Shown here piece after piece: positions 9,201 through 17,644 of a stretch of DNA of 45,887 bases (positions are counted from its first letter, which is position 1; the number at the start of each line of letters is the position of its first letter). Position numbers and translations under genes: made by a program. The notes under the pieces are model-generated. The model saw only the letters and a program-made list of their open reading frames with translations, was not told where the DNA came from and did no database searches. The DNA comes from JBJXHC01 sp046160825 (GTDB taxonomy: Bacteria; Bacteroidota; Ignavibacteria; UBA10030; UBA6906): the NCBI GenBank assembly GCA_046160825.1, contig JBJXHC010000060.1:1-45887 (forward strand), written 5' to 3'.

Positions 9201-11953
9201 GACTGACTCCGGGCAACTACTCTACGAATGTTGTCGTGACGAGCAATGATGCGGATGAGCCGACAACAAACGTACCTGTGTCGCTTCTTGTGACAGGCAG
9301 CCCGACACTGGTGACTTCTCCGGATTCGATTGCCAAGACCATGACTCCGAACACTACGGCAGTCGAGACACTCATTATTAAGAACACCGGCGCTGCAGTA
9401 TTGAATTGGACGATCGCCGATATCCCCTCCGCCTCAGCCGCGGACAATGCTTATGTCCCGCAGACACAAGGGGATGTGATGTTCCCGCCGCGGGTTGGCC
9501 GTGATGGTTGGCCGATTCCGCTCGCGAAAGGCGAGAAGGACATCCATACTGGACCTCCGGTCACCGAAGGTCAGGGTGGTCCGGACAGTGCAGGCTATCG
9601 TTGGATTGACAGTGACGAACCGGGAGGCCCGACTTTCAACTGGGTGGATATCTCCTCCTCAGGGACACTTATCGACGAGAATAGCCCGTGGATTCCGACA
9701 GGAACATTTACCGGGCCGGATGAAGGATATATTCAAATCCCATTGCCATTCGGCTTCCAATTCTACGGTACAACCTACACGTCGGCTTATATCTCGTCGA
9801 ATGGCCTGTTGATGTTCCAGATTCCCACAGCCAATAATTTCACTAATACCGCCATTCCAACAGCCGGAGGATCCAGCGACAACTTCCTTGCGGCATTCTG
9901 GGATGACCTAGAGATCATCAACACAAGCCAGATATTCTATGGCAACAACGGCGCGGACTTTGTCGTGCAGTTTGTCAACATCCATCGTTTCAATGGCACT
10001 GTCCCGGAATATACCTTCCAGTATATCCTGAAGCCGGGCGGACAGTTTCTCTTCCAGTATCAGGCTATGAGCATCAGCGGTGGCACACTCACCAGTCATA
10101 CAACTGGAATTGAAAATGTCGGTGGAACTGTTGGTCTTCAGATTGCGCACAACCCTGCAACAGCTTACCTGCATAATTCCCTTGCCATCCTGATCGGCAA
10201 GGACGTAAGTTGGCTCTCGGAAAACCCGACCAGTGGTACGGTCAATCCGGGCGACAGCGCGATTGTAGCGCTCACTTTTGATACCAACGGACTTATTGAA
10301 GCGGTCTACACCGCCAAGCTGGAGATCGTCAGCAATGATTTCGCAAACAATCCAAAGCATATCCCGGTCCGGCTTACGGTCGCCGACACCGGTTCGGCTG
10401 CATCCATCACTGTCACAAGTCCGAACGGAGGCGAGACATGGGTTGTGGGCTCTTCTCATAACATCACCTGGAACAATACGGGTATTGTGGATTCGGTGAA
10501 GATCGAATTTTCCAGCAACAATGGTACAACGTGGTCTGTTATTGCAGGTGCTGTGGTGTCAAACGGATCATATTCCTGGTCCGTGCCTAATAGCCCGACG
10601 GCGCAAGCACTCGTGAGGGTAACGTGGGTGGATAGTGCATCTGTGACTGATCAAAGCAATGCAACGTTTACCATTGCACAGCCCGTTGTCACAGAAGCCT
10701 TCGCCGATCACGTGACATCGACGCTTCGGGCATCTGTTACCAATGAAGGAAACATCGGTTCTCTCAACGCGTTCGTCGGACAAGGCCCCGGAAGCGGGTT
10801 CCGCTTCAACCCCGCAACAACTACAGGCCAGCGGTTATTTGAGGGTTCCATCATGATTGGCCTCGACTCGACGCGGGTCTCCGACGCTGCCCGCAACAAC
10901 ATTGCCCCTGAAGCGTTCGATGCTGATTTCAAATTCGCGGGAAATCTTGACTCATCACTTTCAAGTGGACTCACGAGGATCATTACCACATCATATAATG
11001 ATTCGCTTGCCGAGACTCCATTTGGAGTACGCGTCGTCCAGAAATCAGTAAGCTGGGATACGGCGGGCTTGAACTCCTTCCTGATCATGCAACTGGATCT
11101 CCACAATACCACTGCCACCTCGTATCCGAGTTTGGCCGTGGGTGGATATTTCGATTGGGATGTGAACCCGACGAATGCTCAGGATCGGGGAAGTGTCATT
11201 GTTGACTCCACGAATAATATCCCCGGAGTCATCAGTGGCAACTCCTTCCCGTTTGATATGCTGGAACTCCACCAGGGTGCAGCGCCAAATTCGTGGATGG
11301 GAATTGTACCATTGAATGAGAACCGCTTCCTTGCCAGGCGCATAGCGATCCAATCGAGCGAAGTGTTCCCACCGCGCATGACGAATGCCGATAAGTGGCT
11401 CTACATGACGACGAACCGTCCCACAAATCCAAATGGCGATGCCGGTTCCAACGTGGACCACGGTCAGGTGTTTGGAATGGGTCCATACACCATCGGCCCA
11501 GGCGCCACCCAGCGAGTTGGATTTGCCCTGGTTGCAGGCACTTCTCTTCAGAATTTTATCAATACAGCGCGGGCAGCACAACGTGCATGGGTACAACGGC
11601 TTGGCAATTCCATCAATGTGATCCTGGTGGGAGTCGATGAACCTGTTGCGGAACTGCCGGCGACGTTCATACTGAACCAGAACTTCCCGAATCCTTTCAA
11701 TCCTTCAACGAGGATCGAGTTCGGACTTCCTGAGCAATCCGAAGTTTCCTTGAGAGTGTATAATCTCCTCGGTCAGGAAGTACGGGTACTCACCGAAGGA
11801 ACCCACAACGCCGGCTTCCTCACGGTGGAATGGGATGGAAAGACTGCGAACGGAATCGCTGTTTCAAGCGGAATGTATTTCTACCGGCTTGAAGCACGAA
11901 GCAGTTCAGGCGATGTATTCACGTCATTACGAAAGATGATCTTGATCAAGTAA
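6281..11953 (+). CDS. Giant BNR/FN3/amidotransferase-like T9SS cargo protein, paralogue A
   Basis: An 1890-residue secreted protein. The start at 6281 follows a strong ribosome binding site (GGAGG, five bases away) and gives a signal peptide ending T-Q-A-Q; an upstream frame from 6116 would overlap the leader. Residues about 60-480 carry six Asp-box motifs of the S-x-D-x-G-x-T-W kind (first near 118, last near 424), as in sialidase-type beta-propellers. Next are two FN3-like domains (about 486-585, 588-685), a glutamine-amidotransferase-like domain (about 687-898, with YVQNGGNLYLEGGDVF), a BACON-like domain (about 899-1010), a subtype II W-I-D-S-D-E module (about 1096-1310), a domain opening S-P-N-G-G-E-T-W (about 1380-1465), an unassigned region and a T9SS sorting domain (about 1794-1890). 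I see no evidence that it is an active sialidase: Asp boxes are structural. It is flanked by terminators and has its own promoter. Confidence 0.93.
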   Translation: MLKSLRSPVCLAITALLLLCSMQATQAQVEKYPERAWSMITKLQPGTPSHTTTPLVVPIAPGDLPPQNEPDVRVRPTTNTTQSEMSIAVSPLNNRVALASANASDFPVSVIYGTSAYWSTDAGLTWAGFDQPPSGNANSGDPAAAIDRNGYFFIGSIANNDGQGVMRSTDGGTTWNYFQVSNPNGSLLDKNHLTVDANSSSPHVNNVYSAWTDFGQPDPNPIEFARSTNNGATWVSEQNISGTVMTASEFGQGVHLQTGPNGEVYAIWSINQGTSPFTERAIGFNVSLDGGATWGPGSRAITNTLGIRTSSFGTYGIRSNSFPVMAASQITGHLYIVWTNIGVPGVNTGDPDIYLIKSTNGGTSWGTPVRVNTDAIGNNANQWFPWISVDPETDQVSVAFMDGRSNIGTNLAEAWVAHSIDGGATFEDFVVSDAAFAVGPLPGFGGNYAGDYIGIASRGARAYPFWSAQNPSTNAQGWVSPVLFADPTDPNPPTGVTAYSDFSTPTSMALSWTNPTTLVNGTPIGSFVIRIKRDGTQIAEVTPPTNTYNDSPLATYTEYTYTFETRLTSNDSLSTASQTSWTAGGSPFPGAPTSVGIVITSPRSTQAEITWTNPTTQKDGTPVHDFAGTQIWRNGVLVDSVGPAITTYTDTPPQGFVYNYILVSFNSLVPRRYSDPSASVGGYIGDVPDVLIWQPVAAISPSGDSLVASLTRLGISNFKVDDLFYFGSDLSVFNAIFTVVGIYSDNHVIGASDPEGAALDTYVQNGGNLYLEGGDVFNYDPESASGYQVRPIFGLNDGADGGTDVTSVNGLTVFNGLSFSYNGGNNFMDELHPNSDGAGRTLWVAPGSTPANDTMGVFHFYGLGRSVASVVEFGGLVDAGANLKDSVLAKMWTFFNQALSAPEINVTPTALDDTLQAGQSRSLSFAIQNTTPPPANGLIVSINESVSWLSVNPAADTISGASSATISVDLDATGLTPGNYSTNVVVTSNDADEPTTNVPVSLLVTGSPTLVTSPDSIAKTMTPNTTAVETLIIKNTGAAVLNWTIADIPSASAADNAYVPQTQGDVMFPPRVGRDGWPIPLAKGEKDIHTGPPVTEGQGGPDSAGYRWIDSDEPGGPTFNWVDISSSGTLIDENSPWIPTGTFTGPDEGYIQIPLPFGFQFYGTTYTSAYISSNGLLMFQIPTANNFTNTAIPTAGGSSDNFLAAFWDDLEIINTSQIFYGNNGADFVVQFVNIHRFNGTVPEYTFQYILKPGGQFLFQYQAMSISGGTLTSHTTGIENVGGTVGLQIAHNPATAYLHNSLAILIGKDVSWLSENPTSGTVNPGDSAIVALTFDTNGLIEAVYTAKLEIVSNDFANNPKHIPVRLTVADTGSAASITVTSPNGGETWVVGSSHNITWNNTGIVDSVKIEFSSNNGTTWSVIAGAVVSNGSYSWSVPNSPTAQALVRVTWVDSASVTDQSNATFTIAQPVVTEAFADHVTSTLRASVTNEGNIGSLNAFVGQGPGSGFRFNPATTTGQRLFEGSIMIGLDSTRVSDAARNNIAPEAFDADFKFAGNLDSSLSSGLTRIITTSYNDSLAETPFGVRVVQKSVSWDTAGLNSFLIMQLDLHNTTATSYPSLAVGGYFDWDVNPTNAQDRGSVIVDSTNNIPGVISGNSFPFDMLELHQGAAPNSWMGIVPLNENRFLARRIAIQSSEVFPPRMTNADKWLYMTTNRPTNPNGDAGSNVDHGQVFGMGPYTIGPGATQRVGFALVAGTSLQNFINTARAAQRAWVQRLGNSINVILVGVDEPVAELPATFILNQNFPNPFNPSTRIEFGLPEQSEVSLRVYNLLGQEVRVLTEGTHNAGFLTVEWDGKTANGIAVSSGMYFYRLEARSSSGDVFTSLRKMILIK
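9566..10212 (+). repeat. W-I-D-S-D-E module, copy 3 (subtype II)
   Basis: Same module as at 4892-5530, with the subtype II marks G-T-L-I-D-E-N, G-L-L-M-F-Q-I-P-T-A-N-N and F-W-D-D-L, placed in paralogue A. Confidence 0.8.
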
Positions 11954-11978
11954 TTTCATCAAGGTCCGGTCTCATACA

Positions 11979-12015
11979 ACGTCCCGGTTGATTGCAGCCG
12001 GGACGTTTCTATTTT
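11979..12015 (+). terminator. Rho-independent terminator after paralogue A
   Basis: A perfect 9-bp stem (ACGTCCCGG with CCGGGACGT) with a 10-base loop, followed by a T-rich tail, 26 bases after the stop codon. Confidence 0.9.
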
Positions 12016-12028
12016 GAGTTTGCGACCG

Positions 12029-12057
12029 TTGACATTTGAGCGGTCATTTCACATATT
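12029..12057 (+). promoter_or_regulatory. Sigma-70-type promoter, twin of the one at 6106
   Basis: TTGACA, 17 bases, CATATT, with the same ATTTCACATATT end as the promoter of paralogue A. It lies just past a terminator and about 180 bases upstream of the start codon at 12240. The leader between them is long and has no open frame I would call. Confidence 0.7.
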
Positions 12058-12239
12058 TCAACTGCATCTCGGTTCGATTCCCGCACTACGTATTGTACAC
12101 GGGGGAGGGATGAGCGGGAAGAGAGTTTGGTCATCTGTTCTCAATAAACTCTGTTCCCTGCTTGCCGTGTCGCCTATTCCCACCCGAAACTATTGACCAG
12201 TTCACGATAATCATCACCGTACTCCAACCAGGAGGAGCA

Positions 12240-15200
12240 ATGTCCTACTACCGTACAATGTTGTTTTCTTTCGTTGCGCTGTCTCTTGTTTTCCACAGCA
12301 CGCTTCTCACGCAGGAACAATCTGCTCAACGTACCGCAGCAATAAGAGATGAACTGCGCCAACAATACCAACCGGGTGACGTTGTGGAAAGAAAAAAAGA
12401 GAGTGGACAAGTCGTTCCCTCCCTTGGTGGTTCTGACGTCCTGGTCAACAACAATACCGGCAGTGTGGGCACGGGAAACTTCACCCAAAGTGAAACAACC
12501 ATTCTGGCCCTTGGGAACGCAGTCGTCATTGGCTTCAATGATGCCGGCTCCTACAACGGCTCAAACAATCAATTCACAGGCTTCTCCTACTCGACCAATG
12601 GTGGAGTGAGCTTCACCGACGGCGGAACGCTGCCAGCCAGCGTGGTTGGAGATGCCGGTGACCCTGTACTGGCCGGGAATGAGACGACCGGAAGGATGTA
12701 TCTTTCGACGTTGGGTTTTAGCGGGGCCAGCACGATCCAAATGTTCCGCTCAGATAATAATGGCGCAACATGGATGGCTCCTGTGAACGCAACTCCCGGC
12801 GGAGGCGATGAAGATAAACAATGGCATGCCGTCGATAATTTTGCCGGCACCGGCAATGGCAACGTCTACCTTATCTCCCGTAACTTTGGTTCAGGCAACG
12901 GCATTTATGTGTACCGCTCAACTGACCATGGAGCAACATTTGGTCCCAGCGCCGGCGTGCAAATTGTCTCGGGAAAACAAGGCGCCTTCATTGCTGTTGC
13001 ACCTGATCACTCTGTATATGCCTTCTGGTATGATGGGACTTCCATCAAAGTGCGGAAGTCCACCGACTTCGGTGTGAGTTTTGCGTCCGAGGTGATCGTG
13101 GCGAGTGGACTCGTGGGCGGTGTAAATGGCGACTTGGGCCTCACCGGCATCCGACAAGGAACCGCATCGGCTTCATCCTTCAGGAGTAGCGAGTTTCCTC
13201 ACGCGGCAATCAACCCGATCACCGGGAACATCTATGTTACCTATAACAATGACGGCGCAGGAGCCGATAGGGCTGATGTCTTCCTTGTCCAGTCCACCAA
13301 CGGTGGAACCACCTGGAGTTCCCCTGTGAAGGTGAATGACGATGCCACCACAACGGATCAATGGCAGCCCACGATAGCAGTTACACCGAGCGGATCGACG
13401 ATCGGAATTTTCTATTACAGCCGGCAGGAAGATGCGGTTGATAATAATTTATTCAAATACTACGGACGTACAGGCAGTATCTCGGGTTCCACCATCACGT
13501 TCACACCCAGCTTTCCGGTCAGTGATGTTGCGTCCCTGCCGGAGTTTGGCCGTGATGCAGTCATCAACACGGTCTACATGGGCGATTACAACCACGTCTC
13601 CGCCACGGCAAGCGCATTCCATGTCGTCTGGTCGGACAACCGTGATGACCTGTCTGGTGGTTCACCGCGTAAGGATCCCAACGTGTATTACAAGAGCATC
13701 GCAACAGCAGATCCCAGCGACCCGAATGCCCCTACGAGTGTCACTGCGTATAGCCAATTCTCGACGCCAACAACCATACAATTGAACTGGACAAATCCCA
13801 CCACTCTCGTGAACGGCTCTCCCATCGGCTCGTTCGTTATGCGCATCAAGCGCGACGGAGTGCAGATTACCGAGGTAACTCCTCCTACTGCAACGTACAA
13901 CGACGGTGGAAGGACAACCTACCAGGAGTACACATACACTCTGGAAACACGCCTGACTTCCAACGACAGTCTCAGCTCACCTATCCAGGTAAGTTGGATT
14001 GCCGGCGGTTCACCAATCCCAAGTCCGCCAAGCGGCGTTGGCATTAACATCACGGCACCGAGATCAACCCAGGCGACCATTTCCTGGACGAACCCGACCA
14101 CACAGGATGATGGAACACCAATTCATAACTTTACAGGAACACAAATATGGCGTAATGGTGTGTTGCTTGACTCCGTGAATGCAGCAACAACCTCGTACGT
14201 GGATACGCCACCACAGGGCTTCGTCTATACTTATTATCTGCGGGCATACAACAATCTCGTGCCGAAGCGATACAGTGATCCCAGCGCAAGTGTTGGCGGC
14301 TATGTTGGTGACATCCCGGATGTACTGGTGTGGCAACCGGCGGATGCAATCAGCCCGAGCGGCGATTCACTCGCCGCGTCACTTGGTCGGCTGGGTATCA
14401 GTAATTTTAAGGTCGATTCGCTCTTTGAATTCGGATCGAATCTCTCGCAGTACGATGCCATTTTCGTTGTTGTTGGAATCTACGATGACAATCATGTCAT
14501 ACTCGCATCCGACCTCGAAGGCCCTGCGCTAAACACCTATGTGCAAAACGGTGGCAGGTTATACCTTGAAGGTGGCGATGTGTTTAACTACGATCCCGAG
14601 AGTGCGAGCGGATACCAAGTGCGGCCAATCTTTGGACTCAACGATGGTGTGGATGGCAGTGGTGATGTTACGAGCATCAACGGTCGGACAGTATTCAATG
14701 GTCTCACCTTTTCGTACGCCGGGGGCAATAACTTCATGGATGAATTGCACCCGAACAGCGATGGTGCCGGTCGAACATTGTGGGTTGCTCCGGGGTCAAC
14801 ACCGGTGAACGACACCATGGGTGTATTCCACTTCTACGGCCTCGGCCGCTCAGTCGCCAGCGTTGTAGAATTCGGCGGACTGGTGAATGCCGGAGCGAAT
14901 CTGAAAGACTCCGTGCTTGCGAAAATCATGACGTTCTTCGATCAGTCTCTTGCAGATCCGGAGATTCTGATCAGCCCATCATCACTTGCCGATACACTCC
15001 AAAGCAATCAGACAAGTTCACTCAACCTCACCATCAATAATACCACATCACCTCCTGCCAACGGTCTTATCGTTGGTTTGAGTGAGTCCGCGGCATGGCT
15101 TTCCGTCACGCCGGCAGCAGACACTATTGGGGCGTCTTCCAGTGGTTCCTTCAGTGTCGACTTCGATGCAACCGGGCTTACCCCTGGAACATATACGACG

Positions 15201-17537
15201 AATATCATTGTCACAAGCAATGATCCCAACGAACCCTCCACCAATGTCGGTGTGTCACTCGTTGTTACCGGGGCACCAAATCTTGTCGCCGTCCCGACTT
15301 CGATATTCAAAACGATGGCTCCCAACACCACGTCGGTGGATACACTCGTCATCAAGAACACCGGTGCCGCAGTGCTGAACTGGTCCATCGCGGATCTTCC
15401 ATTTGCCCCACGCTCATCGGACGTGCAACCATCCATGATGAGTTGGGATGAACTCTACCCCGCAAAGGTCGGTCGTGACGGCCGACCTATCGCGCTCACA
15501 AAGGATGAAAAGGATCCTCGCTCCGGTCAACCTCCGACCGAAGGCCAGGGAGGCCCCGATGCAGGCGGATATCGCTGGATCGATAGTGACGAAGCAGGCG
15601 GTCCGACGTTCAATTGGGTGGACATCACCGGGATTGGTACATCGATTCCTTCAAGTCAGTGGATCAGCTCAGGCGGAACGGCAAATGCCGACGACGGACG
15701 GACGGTAATTCCTCTGCCGTTCAGTTTCCCCTATTACTCGGTGAATTATGATTCCCTCAAGCTCGTCACGAATGGCTGGATGAGTTTTGCCACAACCTCT
15801 ACATTGACCTCTTATATCAATGAAGGGATCCCGACAACCAGCCCATCCGCCCCGAACAATGCGCTGTATCCATGGTGGGATGATCATGATCTGCGCACGG
15901 CCGGGACAGTTCACTACTACAACGATGTCGCAAACAGCCGCTTCATTGTTCAATACACGAACGTACCCCATTACGGTACCACACAACCGGGGTTGTATAC
16001 GTATCAGGTGATGTTATACGCCAACGGAGCAATCCTCTTCCAATACCTGGACATGCAACAGACCCTCAACTCCGCGACAATCGGAATCGAAAACGTCGAT
16101 GGTACGACCGGACTTCAAGTGGTGTTCAGCGCCGCATATATGCACAACAACCTGGCGATTCTTTTCGGAAAGGATGTCTCCTGGTTATCAGAGAATCCCA
16201 CAAGTGGTTCGGTAAATCCGGGCGACAGCGCGAAGGTGGCTATTGCTTTCGATGCCTCAGGGTTGACTGAAGCAGTGTATACCGCGACATTGGAAATCGT
16301 TAGTAACGATTTTGCCAACACGCCATTGCACATACCGGTGGAGTTGACCGTAGGGGCGAATTCCGTTGGTGTACCGCTTGACGCAGGATGGAACATTGTT
16401 TCCAACCCAATCGTGACCGCCAATGACTCGGTGCTCGACCTGTATCCGACGGCTGCATTTCCTTATGCGTTTGCATATTCACCCGGCACAGGGTACTCTC
16501 AGGAATCCCGCCTCCAAAACGGAAAGGGATACTGGGAGAAATTTCCGGCAGGTTTGACGCAGACAATCACCGGCACGCAACTGACAGCCGATACCATCCC
16601 TGTCGTTGCCGGTTGGAATCTCATCGGTGCACTTTTCTCTGCCGTGGATACCGCCACAATCACCAGCACTCCGCCCGGAATTCGACAGTCCCCATTCTTC
16701 GGGTTCAGCGGCGGATACACCGCCGACAATACTCTCGAACCCGGGAAGGGATATTGGGTGAAGTCGAGCGGCACGGGGTCATTCATCGTGACGGCGCCAG
16801 CCAACAATGCACCATTGTCCAAAGCAGTCTCCAGTACAACTGATGCCTGGGAGACGTTCTCATCTGTAAAGGTTTCCGATAATTCCGGAGGCTCACAGGT
16901 GTTGTACCTCGGAAACACTTCGGCACAGGATGCTGTAGCATATGAACTCCCTCCTGCCGGCCCTGTTGGCGTACTCGACGCCCGATTTGAATCGCAACGG
17001 ATGGTGGAGTACATTGACATGCGCATCAATCAGCGGGTGAGTTATCCAATTGCCATCCGATCCACTGCATACCCACTTACCATAAAGTGGAATGTCAATG
17101 GCGGAACAGCTCTCAGCTTGCGAGACGGCATCACGGGATCGTTGATTCCTTCCAAAACCATCTCCGGCACCGGCGAAATCGTCATCACCAATCCCTCCAT
17201 CAACAGACTGGTGATATCGGCCGAACCGACCGGGATACCGACAGAGTTTTCGTTGGATCAAAACTATCCCAATCCGTTCAACCCAACGACAAGAATTGAG
17301 TATGGGCTTGCAGCCCCGGCACAGGTGACTCTCAAAGTGTTCGACATTCTCGGTCAGGAAGTGGTAACACTTGCCGATGGCCTCCAGGATGCCGGATACT
17401 TTGCCGTGGAGTGGGACGGGCGAAATGCCTCCGGCAACATGGTTTCAAGCGGTGTCTATTTCTACCGCATTGAAGCTGCGGGCACTGAGGCAGGAGCAAC
17501 ATTCAGAAGTCTGAAAAAGATGACCCTGATGAAGTAG
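12240..17537 (+). CDS. Giant BNR/FN3/amidotransferase-like T9SS cargo protein, paralogue B
   Basis: A 1765-residue secreted protein. The ATG at 12240 follows AGGAGG and begins a signal peptide (MSYYRTMLFSF onward). Its layout repeats paralogue A: Asp-box propeller (motifs S-T-N-G-G-V-S-F near 118 to S-T-N-G-G-T-T-W near 351), two FN3-like domains (about 492-590, 594-690), the amidotransferase-like domain (about 693-902, nearly identical to A), a BACON-like domain (about 902-1015) and a W-I-D-S-D-E module (about 1101-1314). It then departs from A: the module is subtype I, and it is followed by a G-W-N-I-V-S-N-P domain (about 1375-1520, two repeats of a G-K-G-Y-W strand) instead of the S-P-N-G-G-E-T-W region. 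It ends with a T9SS sorting domain (about 1667-1765, KKMTLMK). The role is unknown; surface display or binding is the most that can be inferred. Confidence 0.93.
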   Translation: MSYYRTMLFSFVALSLVFHSTLLTQEQSAQRTAAIRDELRQQYQPGDVVERKKESGQVVPSLGGSDVLVNNNTGSVGTGNFTQSETTILALGNAVVIGFNDAGSYNGSNNQFTGFSYSTNGGVSFTDGGTLPASVVGDAGDPVLAGNETTGRMYLSTLGFSGASTIQMFRSDNNGATWMAPVNATPGGGDEDKQWHAVDNFAGTGNGNVYLISRNFGSGNGIYVYRSTDHGATFGPSAGVQIVSGKQGAFIAVAPDHSVYAFWYDGTSIKVRKSTDFGVSFASEVIVASGLVGGVNGDLGLTGIRQGTASASSFRSSEFPHAAINPITGNIYVTYNNDGAGADRADVFLVQSTNGGTTWSSPVKVNDDATTTDQWQPTIAVTPSGSTIGIFYYSRQEDAVDNNLFKYYGRTGSISGSTITFTPSFPVSDVASLPEFGRDAVINTVYMGDYNHVSATASAFHVVWSDNRDDLSGGSPRKDPNVYYKSIATADPSDPNAPTSVTAYSQFSTPTTIQLNWTNPTTLVNGSPIGSFVMRIKRDGVQITEVTPPTATYNDGGRTTYQEYTYTLETRLTSNDSLSSPIQVSWIAGGSPIPSPPSGVGINITAPRSTQATISWTNPTTQDDGTPIHNFTGTQIWRNGVLLDSVNAATTSYVDTPPQGFVYTYYLRAYNNLVPKRYSDPSASVGGYVGDIPDVLVWQPADAISPSGDSLAASLGRLGISNFKVDSLFEFGSNLSQYDAIFVVVGIYDDNHVILASDLEGPALNTYVQNGGRLYLEGGDVFNYDPESASGYQVRPIFGLNDGVDGSGDVTSINGRTVFNGLTFSYAGGNNFMDELHPNSDGAGRTLWVAPGSTPVNDTMGVFHFYGLGRSVASVVEFGGLVNAGANLKDSVLAKIMTFFDQSLADPEILISPSSLADTLQSNQTSSLNLTINNTTSPPANGLIVGLSESAAWLSVTPAADTIGASSSGSFSVDFDATGLTPGTYTTNIIVTSNDPNEPSTNVGVSLVVTGAPNLVAVPTSIFKTMAPNTTSVDTLVIKNTGAAVLNWSIADLPFAPRSSDVQPSMMSWDELYPAKVGRDGRPIALTKDEKDPRSGQPPTEGQGGPDAGGYRWIDSDEAGGPTFNWVDITGIGTSIPSSQWISSGGTANADDGRTVIPLPFSFPYYSVNYDSLKLVTNGWMSFATTSTLTSYINEGIPTTSPSAPNNALYPWWDDHDLRTAGTVHYYNDVANSRFIVQYTNVPHYGTTQPGLYTYQVMLYANGAILFQYLDMQQTLNSATIGIENVDGTTGLQVVFSAAYMHNNLAILFGKDVSWLSENPTSGSVNPGDSAKVAIAFDASGLTEAVYTATLEIVSNDFANTPLHIPVELTVGANSVGVPLDAGWNIVSNPIVTANDSVLDLYPTAAFPYAFAYSPGTGYSQESRLQNGKGYWEKFPAGLTQTITGTQLTADTIPVVAGWNLIGALFSAVDTATITSTPPGIRQSPFFGFSGGYTADNTLEPGKGYWVKSSGTGSFIVTAPANNAPLSKAVSSTTDAWETFSSVKVSDNSGGSQVLYLGNTSAQDAVAYELPPAGPVGVLDARFESQRMVEYIDMRINQRVSYPIAIRSTAYPLTIKWNVNGGTALSLRDGITGSLIPSKTISGTGEIVITNPSINRLVISAEPTGIPTEFSLDQNYPNPFNPTTRIEYGLAAPAQVTLKVFDILGQEVVTLADGLQDAGYFAVEWDGRNASGNMVSSGVYFYRIEAAGTEAGATFRSLKKMTLMK
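15540..16182 (+). repeat. W-I-D-S-D-E module, copy 4 (subtype I)
   Basis: Same module as at 3179-3811, with the subtype I marks G-T-S-I-P-S, Y-P-W-W-D-D and D-L-R-T-A-G-T-V-H-Y-Y, placed in paralogue B at the position where paralogue A carries subtype II. Confidence 0.8.
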
Positions 17538-17559
17538 CATCGCCTGAATAGTTTCCAAG

Positions 17560-17596
17560 AGGCCTTTGTCTGTACGATAAAGGCCTTTTGTTTTTC
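17560..17596 (+). terminator. Rho-independent terminator after paralogue B
   Basis: A perfect 8-bp stem (AGGCCTTT with AAAGGCCT) with an 11-base loop and a T-rich tail. The tail overlaps the -35 box of the next promoter candidate. Confidence 0.9.
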
Positions 17597-17615
17597 GGGT
17601 GCCAAGGTGTATATT
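17588..17615 (+). promoter_or_regulatory. Probable promoter of the choice-of-anchor-J gene
   Basis: TTGTTT, 16 bases, TATATT, ending 29 bases before the GTG start at 17645. The spacing is acceptable and the location right, but there is no paralogous copy to support it. Confidence 0.45.
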
Positions 17616-17644
17616 GTGTCATCGTTTCATAATATCCGGATACG

